DNA from: Nonomuraea jabiensis | GTDB lineage: Bacteria > Actinomycetota > Actinomycetes > Streptosporangiales > Streptosporangiaceae | DNA: 64,000 nucleotides | NCBI RefSeq assembly: GCF_014204795.1 | Contig: NZ_JACHMB010000001.1 | Location: forward strand, 12,366,501-12,430,500 | Direction of reading: 5' to 3' | Shown: positions 8,136 to 17,100 of the stretch, one piece after another | Layout of the letters: every line of letters starts with the position of its first letter | Position numbering within the stretch: the first letter of the stretch is position 1 | Position numbers and translations under genes: made by a program | The notes under the pieces: model-generated | Database searches by the model: none | What the model saw: the letters and a program-made list of their open reading frames with translations, nothing else | What the model was told of the DNA's origin: nothing

Positions 8136-9306
8136 CGTCCCGTCCTCCGCTGGGGGTTGAAGACCACACGCGCAGCAGCAGGAAGCGGACGAGCGTGGCC
8201 GCCGCGTTGGCGATGATGACCGCGACCAGCTCCACCCCGTGCGAGACGCCGCCGGGCAGCAGCGCGAGGCTCCCCGAGGTGAGCGCCAGCCCGACGAGGA
8301 ACGCGATCAGGCCCTCGAACTGGTGCCGCATCGCCCCGGCCGAGCCCTTGACGCCGAAGGTGAAGCGGCGGTTCGCGGCGGTGTTGGCCACGGCCGTGAC
8401 CAGCAGCGCGACCGCGTTGGCGGCCAGCGGGGAGACGATCTGCCGCAGCAGCGAGAACAGCGCCAGGTACGCCAGCGTGCTCACCACGCCGACGATCGCG
8501 AACCTGGGCAGCTGCCTGGCCATCCCCTTCGGCAGCTCGGCCCGCTCGACCCGGGCCGGCACCGGGATGCGGGCCGCCCCCGACAGCGTCCTACGCGCGA
8601 CCCTGGCCAGGCCGCGCAGGTCGTCGAGCGCGGTCTGGATGATGTCGACCCGGCTGTCCGGATCGTCCACCCAGTCCACGGGCACCTCGTGGATGCGCAG
8701 CCCGTGCCGTTCGGCGAGCAGCAGCAGCTCGGTGTCGAAGAACCACTGCTCGTCCTCGACGCCGGGCAGCAGCGCCTGCGCGATCTCCGTACGGACGGCC
8801 TTGAACCCGCACTGCGCGTCGGAGAACCCGGCGCCCATCACGGAGCGCAGCAGCAGGTTGTACGAGCGGGAGATGAACTCGCGCTTCGGCCCCCGCTCGA
8901 CCCGCGACGCCCTGGCCAGGCGGGTGCCGATGGCCAGGTCGCTGTGGCCGGACAGCAGCGGCGCGACCAGCGGCAGGAACGCGTCGAGGTCGGTGGACAG
9001 GTCCACGTCCATGTAGCTGACGACGTCGGCCTCGCTCTGCGACCAGACCCGCCGCAGCGCCCGGCCGCGCCCCTTCTCGTCGAGGTGCACGGCCCGCACG
9101 TGCGGGAGCTCCCGGGCGAGCTCCGTGGCGAGCTGCCAGGTGTTGTCGGTGCTGGCGTTGTCCGCGATCGTGATGCGGAAGCCGTAGGGGAAGTTCCCCG
9201 TGAGGTACGCCTGCAGCCGGGTGATGCTCCCGCGGAGCGCCCGCTGCTCGTTGTAGACCGGGACGACCACCTCGACCAGGCGCGTCCTTACTGCTGTTAT
9301 CTCCAT
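8132..9306 (-). pseudogene. GT2 polyprenyl-phosphate sugar synthase fused to GtrA domain, with one-base frameshift near its 3' end
   Basis: From ATG 9306, residues 1-240 are a GT2 glycosyltransferase (VEVVVPVYNEQ, DXD-type motif SYMDVDLSTD) like dolichyl/polyprenyl-phosphate mannose synthases; residues about 265-380 are a four-helix GtrA membrane domain ending RFLLLRVW. After the Trp codon the frame is lost: as written it stays open for over 660 further codons out of register with the next gene. Adding one C on the + strand at 8164-8165 (GG to GGG in the mRNA) restores VFNPQRRTGR and a TGA at 8132 that overlaps the next ATG, giving a normal 391-residue protein. Only the last dozen codons are affected, so function might survive, or this is a sequence error. 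Confidence 0.8.
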
Positions 9307-9330
9307 GCAGCCAGCTCACGGGTCGGGTCT

Positions 9331-10680
9331 TTAACGGGACTTATCCGATTCTGAGTTACGCATGAGAGTTCCGGGAAGGTCCATTGTCGCGATCGCTCCA
9401 CCACCGGGCGCATTCGCCAGACGTACCTCTCCCCCGGCCTCCGCGACGGCCTGCGCCACGATCGCCAGGCCCAGCCCGGACCCGGGCAGGCCACGGGCGG
9501 ACGGGGAGCGCCAGAAGCGCTCGAAGACGTGCGGCAGCTCCTCCTCCGGCAGTCCCGGGCCGTGGTCGCGCACCGACAGCCGGCCGTGCGCCAGCGACAC
9601 CTCGACCTGGCCGCCGGGGCTGAACTTGGCGGCGTTGTCGATGAGGTTGAGCACGGCGCGTTCGAGGGAGGTGGCGCTGCCGACGACGTACCAGGGCCTG
9701 AGGTCGCTGACCACCTCGGCGCCGCGCAGCCTGGCGCGCTCGACGGCGGCCGTCACGACCTCGTGGAAGGCCAGCTCGACGTGCGGCTCGTGCTCGGTGT
9801 CGCCCCTGGCCAGCTGGAGGAGGTCGGCGACGAGCGTGGACAGCTCGGCGAACTGGGCCTTGACGTTGGTGAGCAGGCGTTTCTTGGCCTCGGGGTCGAG
9901 GCTGCGGCCCGTCTGCTCGCTTCGGAGGAGCAGGTCGATGTTGGTGCGGAGGGTGGTGAGGGGGGTGCGCAGCTCGTGGCCGGCGTCGGCGACGAGCTGT
10001 TTCTGGCGCTCGCGGGAGCCGGCCAGGGCGGTGGTCATGGCGTTGAAGGAGGAGGAGAGGCGCGCGATCTCGTCGTTGCCTTCGACAGGGATATGGGTGT
10101 CCAGGTCCTCGGTCTGCGCGATGTGCTCGACCGCCTTGGTCAGGCGGCCCACGGGTTGCAGCGCGGCCCGCGAGATGAGCAGCCCGGCCGATGCCGCGCC
10201 GACCACGCCGAACGCGGCGACGACGCCGAGCATGAGCGCGGTGTTCCGCAGCGTGAGCTGGATGTGGTACAGCGGCCTGGCTTCCATCACCGCGACGCCC
10301 GGCGCGAAGTTCAGCGTCACCACACGGACCGCCTCACCCTCCCGGGTGACGCCGTAGCGGAAGATCGGCGCGCCGGGGTGGTCCACCGCCTTCGTGTCCT
10401 CCTCGGTCGGCACGATCGGGGAGCCGAGCGAGCACGTGCTGCCGTCGGCGCGCAGCAGCGTCGCCATGTCGCGGAAGCTCGACGAGCCTTCGGGGCTGCA
10501 GTGGTCCAGGAGGAAGGCCTGGTCGCCCTTGCCCTCCGGTTCCAGGATGGTCTGATCCAGCTGCTTGATCAGCTGGTCCCGGACGATGAACCACGACAGT
10601 CCCGCGCAGACCGCGATCGCGAATGCCACGGCGACCGTGACCAGGAGAGTCAGCCGCGAGCGCAGGCTGCCTCGTTTCAC
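9331..10680 (-). CDS. MprB-like sensor histidine kinase
   Basis: A 449-residue membrane sensor kinase: TM1 at about residues 10-33, an extracytoplasmic sensor of about 110 residues, TM2 at about 150-172, a HAMP domain (RAALQPVGRLTKAVEHI to about 225), the HisKA box ADAGHELRTPLTTLR with phospho-acceptor H235, and a HATPase domain with N-box (LNLIDNAAKFS), G1 (VRDHGPGLP) and G2 (GSGLGLAI). The start is GTG 10680, which overlaps the response-regulator stop as GTGA, so the two are translationally coupled. Domain order and H-box match MprB-type kinases, which sense envelope stress in mycobacteria; the actual signal is unknown here. Confidence 0.9.
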   Translation of the reverse strand: MKRGSLRSRLTLLVTVAVAFAIAVCAGLSWFIVRDQLIKQLDQTILEPEGKGDQAFLLDHCSPEGSSSFRDMATLLRADGSTCSLGSPIVPTEEDTKAVDHPGAPIFRYGVTREGEAVRVVTLNFAPGVAVMEARPLYHIQLTLRNTALMLGVVAAFGVVGAASAGLLISRAALQPVGRLTKAVEHIAQTEDLDTHIPVEGNDEIARLSSSFNAMTTALAGSRERQKQLVADAGHELRTPLTTLRTNIDLLLRSEQTGRSLDPEAKKRLLTNVKAQFAELSTLVADLLQLARGDTEHEPHVELAFHEVVTAAVERARLRGAEVVSDLRPWYVVGSATSLERAVLNLIDNAAKFSPGGQVEVSLAHGRLSVRDHGPGLPEEELPHVFERFWRSPSARGLPGSGLGLAIVAQAVAEAGGEVRLANAPGGGAIATMDLPGTLMRNSESDKSR

Positions 10681-11378
10681 GGCGTGGCCCGTAGCACGTA
10701 CCCCACCCCGCGCACCGTGTGGATCACACGCGGCTGCCCCCCGGCCTCGGTCTTGCGCCGCAGGTACATGACGTACACGTCGAGCGAGTTGGACGTCGGC
10801 TCGAAGTCGAACCCCCACACCTCGCTGAGGATCTGGTCCCTCGTGAGCACCTGACGCGGGTGTGCCAGGAACAGCTCCATCAGCAGGTACTCGGTCCGCG
10901 TCAGATCCAGCCGGCGGTCGCCGCGCATGACCTCCCGGGTCGCCAGGTCCATGCGCAGGTCGCCGTACGTGAGCGTGTCGGCGCCCTCGGCGGGGGTCGA
11001 GCTCAGCGCGCCCCGCCGGAGCAGCGCGCGGACGCGGGCGAGCAGCTCGTCCAGCTCGAACGGCTTGACGAGGTAGTCGTCGGCGCCCGCGTCGAGCCCC
11101 GAGACCCGGTCGCCCACCGCGTCGCGGGCGGTGAGCATGAGGACCGGGATGTGGTTGCCCGAGGCGCGCAGGCGCCGGCAGGCGGTCAGCCCGTCGAGCC
11201 GGGGCATCATGACGTCGAGCAGCACCGCGTCGTAGGTGTCGGCCGCGATCGCGTCCAGCGCCGCCTGCCCGTCGTTGGCCGTGACGACCTTGTAGCCCTC
11301 GAACTCCAGACTCGACTGCAGCGCCTCGCGCAACGCGGGCTCGTCGTCCACCACCAGCAACCGTGCGGGCTCACTCAT
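10677..11378 (-). CDS. MprA-like OmpR-family response regulator
   Basis: A 233-residue OmpR/PhoB-type regulator. The receiver domain shows the acidic pair DDE at 11-13, phospho-acceptor D55 (LLDVMMPRLDG), the Thr of MLTARDA and the Lys of LVKPFE. The C-terminal winged helix (about residues 135-230) carries LDLTRTEYLLMELF and VYVMYLRRKTEAGG. It is first in the pair and would be phosphorylated by the kinase encoded at 9331-10680. Promoter elements between 11379 and the P450 gene (63 bp away, same strand) are not obvious. Confidence 0.92.
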   Translation of the reverse strand: MSEPARLLVVDDEPALREALQSSLEFEGYKVVTANDGQAALDAIAADTYDAVLLDVMMPRLDGLTACRRLRASGNHIPVLMLTARDAVGDRVSGLDAGADDYLVKPFELDELLARVRALLRRGALSSTPAEGADTLTYGDLRMDLATREVMRGDRRLDLTRTEYLLMELFLAHPRQVLTRDQILSEVWGFDFEPTSNSLDVYVMYLRRKTEAGGQPRVIHTVRGVGYVLRATP

Positions 11379-11442
11379 GCGACAAACGCTAGAGGCTCAT
11401 CATGAAAACCTGATAAACGCAGTCATGGCCGTTCCATGAGGA

Positions 11443-12645
11443 TCACCACGCGACGGGCATCGCCTTGAGGCCGAAGATGGGGCCGTCGCTCTTGATCGGC
11501 AGCTCCTCGTCCGGCACGGTGACCCGCAGGCCGGGGATGCGCTCGAACAGCGTGCGCAGCGCGATCTCCATCTCGGCCCTGGCCAGGTTCTGGCCGAGGC
11601 ACTGGTGGACACCGTACCCGAACGCCACGTGGTGGCGGGCGCCGCGCTCGACGTCGAACTCGTCCGGCTGCTCGAAGGCCCGCTCGTCCCTGTTGGCGGA
11701 GGCGCCGAGCACGAAGATGCCCTCGCCCTTCCTGACGAGCTGTCCGTCGATCTCCTGGTCCTCGACGGCCACCCGGTCGAAGGCCACCCAGTCCACGATC
11801 GAGTGGTAGCGCAGCAGCTCGTCCACCGCCATGGGCCACTTGTCCGGGTTCTCGCGCAGCGTGGCGAGCTGGGCGGGGTGGCGCAGGAGGGTGAGGGCGG
11901 AGAGCGGGATCATGTTCGCGGTGGTCTCGTGGCCCGCGACGAGCAGCAGGAAGGTCACGCCCACCAGCTCGGCGTGCGTGAGCTGACCGCTCTCGATCAG
12001 CCGCCCGAGCAGGTCGTCCTTGGGCTGCCGCGCCGCCTTGGCGACGAGGGTGTCGAGATAGTCCCTGAGCGCCATGATCGCGGCGTGACTGGCGGTGGGG
12101 CCGTCGGCGCTGGAGAGCATCTCGCGGGTACGCGCCTGGAAGAACTCGCGGTCGTCGACGGGGACGCCGAGCAGCTGGCAGATGACCAGCGACGGCAGCG
12201 CCAGCCCGAACGCCTCCACCAGCTCCGCCTCGCCGCCCTTGGCCAGCATGTCGTCGATGAGCTCGTCCACGGTGCGCTGGATGCCGGGCCGCAGCTCCTT
12301 GACGCGCCTGACGGTGAACTCGGGGATGAGCAGCCGCCGGAACCGGCCGTGCTCGGGCGGGTCGAGGTCGATGAAGTGGCCGACCGCGAACTCCTGCGCC
12401 GCGGCCCGCTCCTCGGGGGTGGGCGGCTCCGGTCTGAACGCCCAGTTGGGGTGGCCGGGGGTCGCCGGGTTGGTGCTGATGCCCGTGCCCGCCAGGACCT
12501 GTTTGGCCGCGGCGTGCCGGGTGACGAGCCAGACGTCCCCGCCGGGGAGCGAGGCTCGTACGAGGGGGGCCTGCTCGCGCATCCGCTCGTACTCGGGCGG
12601 GGGCGCGAACGGGCAGGTGCGCTGGACGGGGAAGGTTTCGCCCAT
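11443..12645 (-). CDS. cytochrome P450
   Basis: A 400-residue soluble bacterial class I P450. The haem-binding loop HHVAFGYGVHQCLGQ places the thiolate ligand at C349, the I-helix oxygen-activation motif is LLVAGHETT, and the ExxR motif is in DELLRYH. Its layout resembles actinomycete CYP105/CYP107-type monooxygenases; no ferredoxin or reductase is next to it, so electrons must come from partners elsewhere. The ATG at 12645 has a GGGAGA ribosome-binding site. It is divergent from a TetR gene, and the 83-bp gap is dominated by a strong inverted repeat, so it is very likely the main target of that repressor, perhaps induced by the substrate. Confidence 0.93.
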   Translation of the reverse strand: MGETFPVQRTCPFAPPPEYERMREQAPLVRASLPGGDVWLVTRHAAAKQVLAGTGISTNPATPGHPNWAFRPEPPTPEERAAAQEFAVGHFIDLDPPEHGRFRRLLIPEFTVRRVKELRPGIQRTVDELIDDMLAKGGEAELVEAFGLALPSLVICQLLGVPVDDREFFQARTREMLSSADGPTASHAAIMALRDYLDTLVAKAARQPKDDLLGRLIESGQLTHAELVGVTFLLLVAGHETTANMIPLSALTLLRHPAQLATLRENPDKWPMAVDELLRYHSIVDWVAFDRVAVEDQEIDGQLVRKGEGIFVLGASANRDERAFEQPDEFDVERGARHHVAFGYGVHQCLGQNLARAEMEIALRTLFERIPGLRVTVPDEELPIKSDGPIFGLKAMPVAW

Positions 12646-12667
12646 AGTCTCTCCCTACAAGCCGAGC

Positions 12668-12699
12668 CGATTGCTTACTTACGCGAAAGTAAGCAATCG
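12668..12699. promoter_or_regulatory. Perfect inverted repeat, probable TetR operator between P450 and tetR
   Basis: Two perfectly complementary 13-bp arms, CGATTGCTTACTT at 12668-12680 and its reverse complement at 12687-12699, flank a 6-bp spacer. The element fills the middle of the 83-bp gap between divergent P450 and TetR genes and lies within about 25-30 bp of both start codons, where a bound dimer pair would block both promoters. Binding by the adjacent regulator is inferred. Confidence 0.8.
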
Positions 12700-12728
12700 C
12701 GGGCCGGTCGTCAAGTGATGGGAGTGGA

Positions 12729-13286
12729 ATGGCAGGGCGGCGGACGGACACGAGGGACCGGATCCGGCAGGTGGCGCTGGAGCTGTTCGCCGAGCAGGGG
12801 TACGAGCAGACCACGCTGCAGGAGGTGGCCGAGCGGCTGCAGATCACCAGACCGGCGCTCTACTACCACTTCAGCACCAAAGAGGCGATCCTGGAGAGCG
12901 TCGGGGAGCGGCTGGCCGAGTCGATCGACGAGCTGGTGGAGTGGGGGCGCGCGCAGCCCAGGACCCCCGGGGCGAGGCGGGAGATCCTGCGGCGGATCGG
13001 CGAGCTGCTGGAGGGACAGTGGCGCCCCCTGTTCAAGTTCGCGCAGGTCAACCAGGGTGTGATGCAGGGCCTGCCGGCCGGCGAGCGGATGCAGGCCGGG
13101 ATCGTCAAGATGGTGTCCCTGCTGGAGGATCCGGAGTCCGGGCCGGTGCGGAAGTTCGAGGCCCGGCTGGCGGTGTTCGCGGTGATCCTGGGCAGCGTGC
13201 CGTTCCTCTTCGACCTGGACGTGCCGGAGGCGGAGCGGGCGTCCGTGGCCATGGAGGTGGCCACGAAACTGATCTCGGAGGATTAG
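12729..13286 (+). CDS. TetR-family regulator (of the divergent P450 gene)
   Basis: A 185-residue TetR repressor. The N-terminal helix-turn-helix spans about residues 8-55 (VALELFAEQGYEQTTL, LQITRPALYYHFSTKEAIL), followed by an all-helical ligand/dimer domain with no recognisable family. ATG 12729 is preceded by GGGAGTGGA. The gene is divergent from the P450 and adjoins the inverted repeat at 12668-12699, the classical arrangement for self- and neighbour-repression relieved by a small ligand. It converges on the flavoprotein gene with a 4-bp gap. Confidence 0.9.
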   Translation: MAGRRTDTRDRIRQVALELFAEQGYEQTTLQEVAERLQITRPALYYHFSTKEAILESVGERLAESIDELVEWGRAQPRTPGARREILRRIGELLEGQWRPLFKFAQVNQGVMQGLPAGERMQAGIVKMVSLLEDPESGPVRKFEARLAVFAVILGSVPFLFDLDVPEAERASVAMEVATKLISED

Positions 13287-13290
13287 CGCG

Positions 13291-14799
13291 TCAGCGTTTC
13301 AGCACCGACATGGCCGCGTTGTGGCCGGCGATCCCGCTCACGCCGCCGCCCCTGCGGGCGCCGGCGCCGCACATCAGGATGCGCTCGTGCTCGGTCTCCA
13401 CGCCCCACCGCTCGCCCGCCTCCGCGTACGGCCAGCTCAGGTCGGTGTGGAAGATGTGGCCGCCGGGCAGCCCGGCCTCGTTCTCGAGGTCGACCGGGGT
13501 CTTGGCCTCGACGCACGGGGTGCCGTCGGGCGCCCTGAGCAGGCATTCCTCGATGGGCTCGGCGAGGACGGAGTTGATGGAGGCGAAGGTGGCATCCAGA
13601 GCGGCCTTTCTCGCCTTATCCGGATTTTTCCGGAAAAGGCGGGCGGGCATGTGGAGGCCGAACAGCGTCATCGTCTCGGCCCTGCCCCTCAGCCCGGGCC
13701 CGAGGATGGACGGGTCGGTCAGCGAATGGCAGTAGACCTCGGCCGGCGGCAGCTCCGGGATCTCCCCGCGCGCCGCCTGCCCGTAGGCCGCGGCGAGCTG
13801 GTCGCGGCTCTCGTTGATGTGGAACGTGCCGCTGAAGGCCGCCCGCGGGTCCACGGACGCGTCCTTCAGCCGGGGCAGCCTCGTCAGCACCATGTTGACC
13901 TTCAACTGCGCGCCCTCCGGCGCCTCCCCGGGCCTGCCCAGCACCCGGTCGAGCACCGCCGGCGGCAGGTTGACCAGCACGTGGCCGCCGTTCACCGTGT
14001 GCTCGCCGCCCTCGTCCGCGAACGTGACCTCGCCGGACGGCGAGATCCCGACGATCTCGGCCCCGGTCCTGATCTCGGCGCCCGCCCGCCTGGCGGCCGC
14101 CTCGAGCGTCCCCGAGACGGCACCCATGCCGCCGACGGGGACGTTCCACTCGCCGGTGCCGTCGCCGATCACGTGGTAGAGGAAGCACCGGTTGGCGAGC
14201 AGGTCGGTGGCGGGGTCGGCGAACGTGCCGATGAGCGCGTCGGTCAGCACGACGCCGCGCACGGTGTCGTCCGCGAACCGCTCCTCCACGGTCCGCCCGA
14301 TCGGCCGCCGGAACAGGTCCCGCCATGCCTCGGGGCCGACGAGCCGTTCGACCTCGGCGGCGGACGGGAGGGGTTCGAGCAGCGTGGGGGCCAGCGCCCG
14401 CGCCACGCGCGCGGTCAGGCCGTAGAAGTCCTGCCACGCCTTGTGGTCGGCCTCGCCGCCGGTGACGTCCCGGAACGAGGCCGCCGTCGCCGCCGCGTCC
14501 TCGTTGTCGACGAGCAGGCCGGTCTCGCCCCTGGGCGTGTAGGAGGCGTAGCGGCGGCGGCGCAGCTCCAGGTCCAGCCCCAGGTCGCGGACTATCGCGG
14601 AGGGCAGGAGGCTGACGAGGTAGGAGTAGCGCGACAGCCGTACGTCGACGCCGGGGAAGGCCCGCGCGGAGATCGCCAGGCCGCCCACGTGGTCGTGGCG
14701 TTCCAGTACGAGCACGCTGCGCCCCGCTCCGGCCAGGTAAGCGGCCGCCACCAGCCCGTTGTGCCCGCCTCCGGCCACGATCACGTCATACGACCCCAT
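13291..14799 (-). CDS. FAD-dependent oxidoreductase, phytoene-dehydrogenase-like
   Basis: A 502-residue flavoprotein with an N-terminal dinucleotide-binding motif (DVIVAGGGHNGLVAAAYLAGAG) and a C-terminal FAD-contact motif (MCGAGARRGGGVSGIAGHNAA), the signature of the phytoene desaturase/PYROXD2-like group. ATG 14799 is chosen because the protein then begins directly at the Rossmann strand, as in relatives; a GTG at 14829 could extend it by ten residues, and its flank repeats the TGGGGTCGTATG found at the chosen start. There are no carotenoid genes nearby, so a desaturase role is unsupported; a general amine- or alkene-oxidising role is possible. Confidence 0.8.
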   Translation of the reverse strand: MGSYDVIVAGGGHNGLVAAAYLAGAGRSVLVLERHDHVGGLAISARAFPGVDVRLSRYSYLVSLLPSAIVRDLGLDLELRRRRYASYTPRGETGLLVDNEDAAATAASFRDVTGGEADHKAWQDFYGLTARVARALAPTLLEPLPSAAEVERLVGPEAWRDLFRRPIGRTVEERFADDTVRGVVLTDALIGTFADPATDLLANRCFLYHVIGDGTGEWNVPVGGMGAVSGTLEAAARRAGAEIRTGAEIVGISPSGEVTFADEGGEHTVNGGHVLVNLPPAVLDRVLGRPGEAPEGAQLKVNMVLTRLPRLKDASVDPRAAFSGTFHINESRDQLAAAYGQAARGEIPELPPAEVYCHSLTDPSILGPGLRGRAETMTLFGLHMPARLFRKNPDKARKAALDATFASINSVLAEPIEECLLRAPDGTPCVEAKTPVDLENEAGLPGGHIFHTDLSWPYAEAGERWGVETEHERILMCGAGARRGGGVSGIAGHNAAMSVLKR

Positions 14800-15020
14800 C
14801 TCCGCACCATACGACCCCACCCACACCACCCGTCAACGCTCGCTCTCGGACATTTCTCCCGATCCGCCGGGTCACTGGCGGGCGCCGCACCCCCTGTGTG
14901 ATCCTCAGGTGGACCGCCGGCGTGATCAGCGCCGCAACCTGCTGCGTTCCCGGTAAAACCCCGTAAAATACGTTTTTCGCCCTAGTAGGCCAAGATCACC
15001 CAAGGAGCACGAAACTCACC

Positions 15021-15947
15021 ATGCGCAGCACTCCCGACTCCGTTCTGCAGCCGTCCGACGAGGTCGCCGAGGCCCTGGCGAGTGGCGCGCCCGTCGTCGC
15101 CCTGGAGTCCACGATCATCTCCCACGGGCTGCCGCAGCCGCGCAATCTGGAGGTGGCGCGCGAGCTGGAGGGCATCGTACGGGCGGCCGGCGCCGTACCG
15201 GCCACGATCGCCGTGCTGGACGGCGTGCCCCGCATCGGCCTCAACGAGGTGGAGCTGGAGCGCATCGCGACCGAGTCCGGCCTGCGCAAGCTGGGGCAGC
15301 GGGACCTGCCCGTGGCCGCGGCGTTGAAGGCCAGCGGCGCCACCACCGTGTCGGCCACGTCGTTCCTGGCCGCCCGCGCCGGCATCCGGATCTTCGCCAC
15401 CGGCGGCCTCGGCGGCGTGCACCGCGGCTGGACCGAGGACCAGGACGAGTCCGCCGACCTCGACACGCTGGCCCGCACCCGCATCACCGTCGTCTGCGCC
15501 GGCGTCAAGTCGATCCTCGACGTGCCGGCGACGCTGCAGCGCCTGGAGACGCGCGGCGTGAGCGTGGCGGGCTACCGTACGGACACCTTCCCCGGCTTCT
15601 ACCTGCACTCCTCCGGCCAGCCGATCGAATGGCGGATCGAGTCGCCCGCCGAGGCGGCGGAGATCATGCGGGGCCAGGACGCGCTCGGCGGCCAGGAGAC
15701 GGCGCTGATCGTCGCCAACCCCGTCCCCGTGGACCAGCAGCTCGATCCCGAGCTCCATGACCGCGTGCTGGCCGAGGCGCTGGCCGCCGCCGAGCGGCAG
15801 GGCGTCAAGGGGCAGGCGATCACGCCGTTCCTGCTCGGCTACCTGGTGGACGGCACCGGCGGCGCCTCCCTGGAGGCCAACCTGGCCGCCGTGCGCGGCA
15901 ACGTGGCCCTGGCCTCGCAGATCGCCCGGTCATGGGCGCGCCCGTGA
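15021..15947 (+). CDS. psuG: pseudouridine-5'-phosphate glycosidase
   Basis: A 308-residue PsuG enzyme, which reversibly splits pseudouridine 5'-phosphate into uracil and ribose 5-phosphate. Conserved stretches are VVALESTIISHGLPQPRN near the N-terminus, ATIAVLDGVPRIGL, TTVSATSFLAARAGI, FATGGLGGVHRG and the C-terminal ITPFLLGYLVDGTGG, which line the manganese- and phosphate-binding pocket in the family. An AGGAG ribosome-binding site lies 13 bases before ATG 15021, a longer gap than usual. It overlaps the kinase gene by 16 bp, so both steps of pseudouridine salvage are made together. Confidence 0.95.
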   Translation: MRSTPDSVLQPSDEVAEALASGAPVVALESTIISHGLPQPRNLEVARELEGIVRAAGAVPATIAVLDGVPRIGLNEVELERIATESGLRKLGQRDLPVAAALKASGATTVSATSFLAARAGIRIFATGGLGGVHRGWTEDQDESADLDTLARTRITVVCAGVKSILDVPATLQRLETRGVSVAGYRTDTFPGFYLHSSGQPIEWRIESPAEAAEIMRGQDALGGQETALIVANPVPVDQQLDPELHDRVLAEALAAAERQGVKGQAITPFLLGYLVDGTGGASLEANLAAVRGNVALASQIARSWARP

Positions 15948-17017
15948 CGGGCGGAGTGACGGGCGGAGCGACGGGCGGAGCGACGGGCGGAGTGACGGGC
16001 GGAGCGACGGGCGGAGCGACGGGCGGAGCGACGGGCAGGGCGACGGGCGGAGCGACGGGCGGAGCGACGGGCAGGGCGACGGGCAGGGCGACGGGCGGCG
16101 CCCTGCTCGTCATCGGTGACGTGGTCACCGATGTGGTGGCGTTGCATGGTTCGCCGGTCATGTCGGGCACCGACACGGCGGCCGACATCGTCCTGCGCCC
16201 CGGCGGCTCCGGCGCGAACACCGCCGCCTGGGCCGCCCGCCTCGGCGCCGACGTGCGCCTGGTGGCCAGGCTCGGCTACGACAGCAGCGAGTGGCACACC
16301 ACCGAGCTGGCCAAGACGGGCGTCCGGCCGCACGTCTCGGTCGATCCCGACCGCCCCACCGCCGTCGTGATCGCCATGGTGGACCGGAGCGGCGAGCGTA
16401 CGATGCTCACCAACCGCGGCGCGGGCGGCCTGATCTCCGAGGCCGACTGGGACCCGGCCCTGCTCGACGGCGTCGCCCGGCTCCACCTGTCCGGCTACCT
16501 GCTGTTCGCCGAGGGCGGGCTGCGGCTGGCCAGGCTGGCGATGGCCGAGGCCGCCGCCGCCGGGATCGCGATCAGCGTCGACCCGGCCTCCACCGGCCCG
16601 CTGCGCGACTTCGGGGTCGAACGTTTCATCCGCGAATCCGCCCCCGCGGGCCTGATCCTCCCGAATCTTGATGAGGCCCTCTTGCTGAGTGGAGCCACGA
16701 CGGCGGAGCGCGCCGCCGTACTCTTGAGTGAGACATACGGCACAGCGATCGTGAAGCTGGGAGCACGGGGTGCGCTGGCCGCCGTGGACGGCGAGGTCGT
16801 CGCGGCGGTGGCGGGCGTGTCCACCGAGGTCGTGGACTCGACGGGAGCGGGTGACGCGTTCGCCGCCGGGTACCTCACCGGGGTCTTGCAGGGTGTCGGC
16901 GAGGAGGCGGCTTTGGAGGCGGGTTGCCGTGCTGGTGCCGCATGTGTGGCCCAGGTGGGCGGTCGGCCACGGTACGGTTTGGATCTGAACCGTCTTTACC
17001 CTATTCACACTGATTGA
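15932..17017 (+). CDS. psuK: PfkB-family pseudouridine kinase with repeat-expanded N-terminus
   Basis: A 361-residue PfkB/ribokinase-family protein, by context the kinase that makes pseudouridine 5'-phosphate for PsuG. The kinase core begins at about residue 54 (LLVIGDVVTDVVA); the sugar-binding motif is PGGSGANTAAWAARLGA and the catalytic anion hole is DSTGAGDAFAAGYLTG with the general-base Asp. Residues 5-56 are 13 copies of a (V/A)TG(G/R) tetrapeptide that no PfkB fold needs. ATG 15932 lies inside psuG; several in-frame GTG codons within the repeat (15944, 15956, 15992) could be the true start, so the length of the tail in the mature protein is uncertain. Confidence 0.85.
   Translation: MGAPVTGGVTGGATGGATGGVTGGATGGATGGATGRATGGATGGATGRATGRATGGALLVIGDVVTDVVALHGSPVMSGTDTAADIVLRPGGSGANTAAWAARLGADVRLVARLGYDSSEWHTTELAKTGVRPHVSVDPDRPTAVVIAMVDRSGERTMLTNRGAGGLISEADWDPALLDGVARLHLSGYLLFAEGGLRLARLAMAEAAAAGIAISVDPASTGPLRDFGVERFIRESAPAGLILPNLDEALLLSGATTAERAAVLLSETYGTAIVKLGARGALAAVDGEVVAAVAGVSTEVVDSTGAGDAFAAGYLTGVLQGVGEEAALEAGCRAGAACVAQVGGRPRYGLDLNRLYPIHTD
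15944..16099 (+). repeat. 12-bp coding minisatellite, 13 units
   Basis: Thirteen head-to-tail copies of the consensus GCGACGGGCGGA start at the psuG stop codon and fill the 5' part of psuK. Variants are GTG for GCG in units 1, 2 and 5 and GGGCAGG for GGGCGGA in three units. The period is a multiple of three, so copy-number change keeps psuK in frame. Confidence 0.95.
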
Positions 17018-17100
17018 TAGCTTGCCGCGTAAGCTGCACCATTAGCCACACGCGTTTCGGTCAGCACCACGCGGCTCACTGGGGAGGATAAGGTCCGCCG

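Noticed and set aside
6106..9306. A single 1066-residue fused glycosyltransferase
   Set aside because: After residue 380 the translation is the next gene in the wrong frame; a one-base correction restores two normal overlapping genes.
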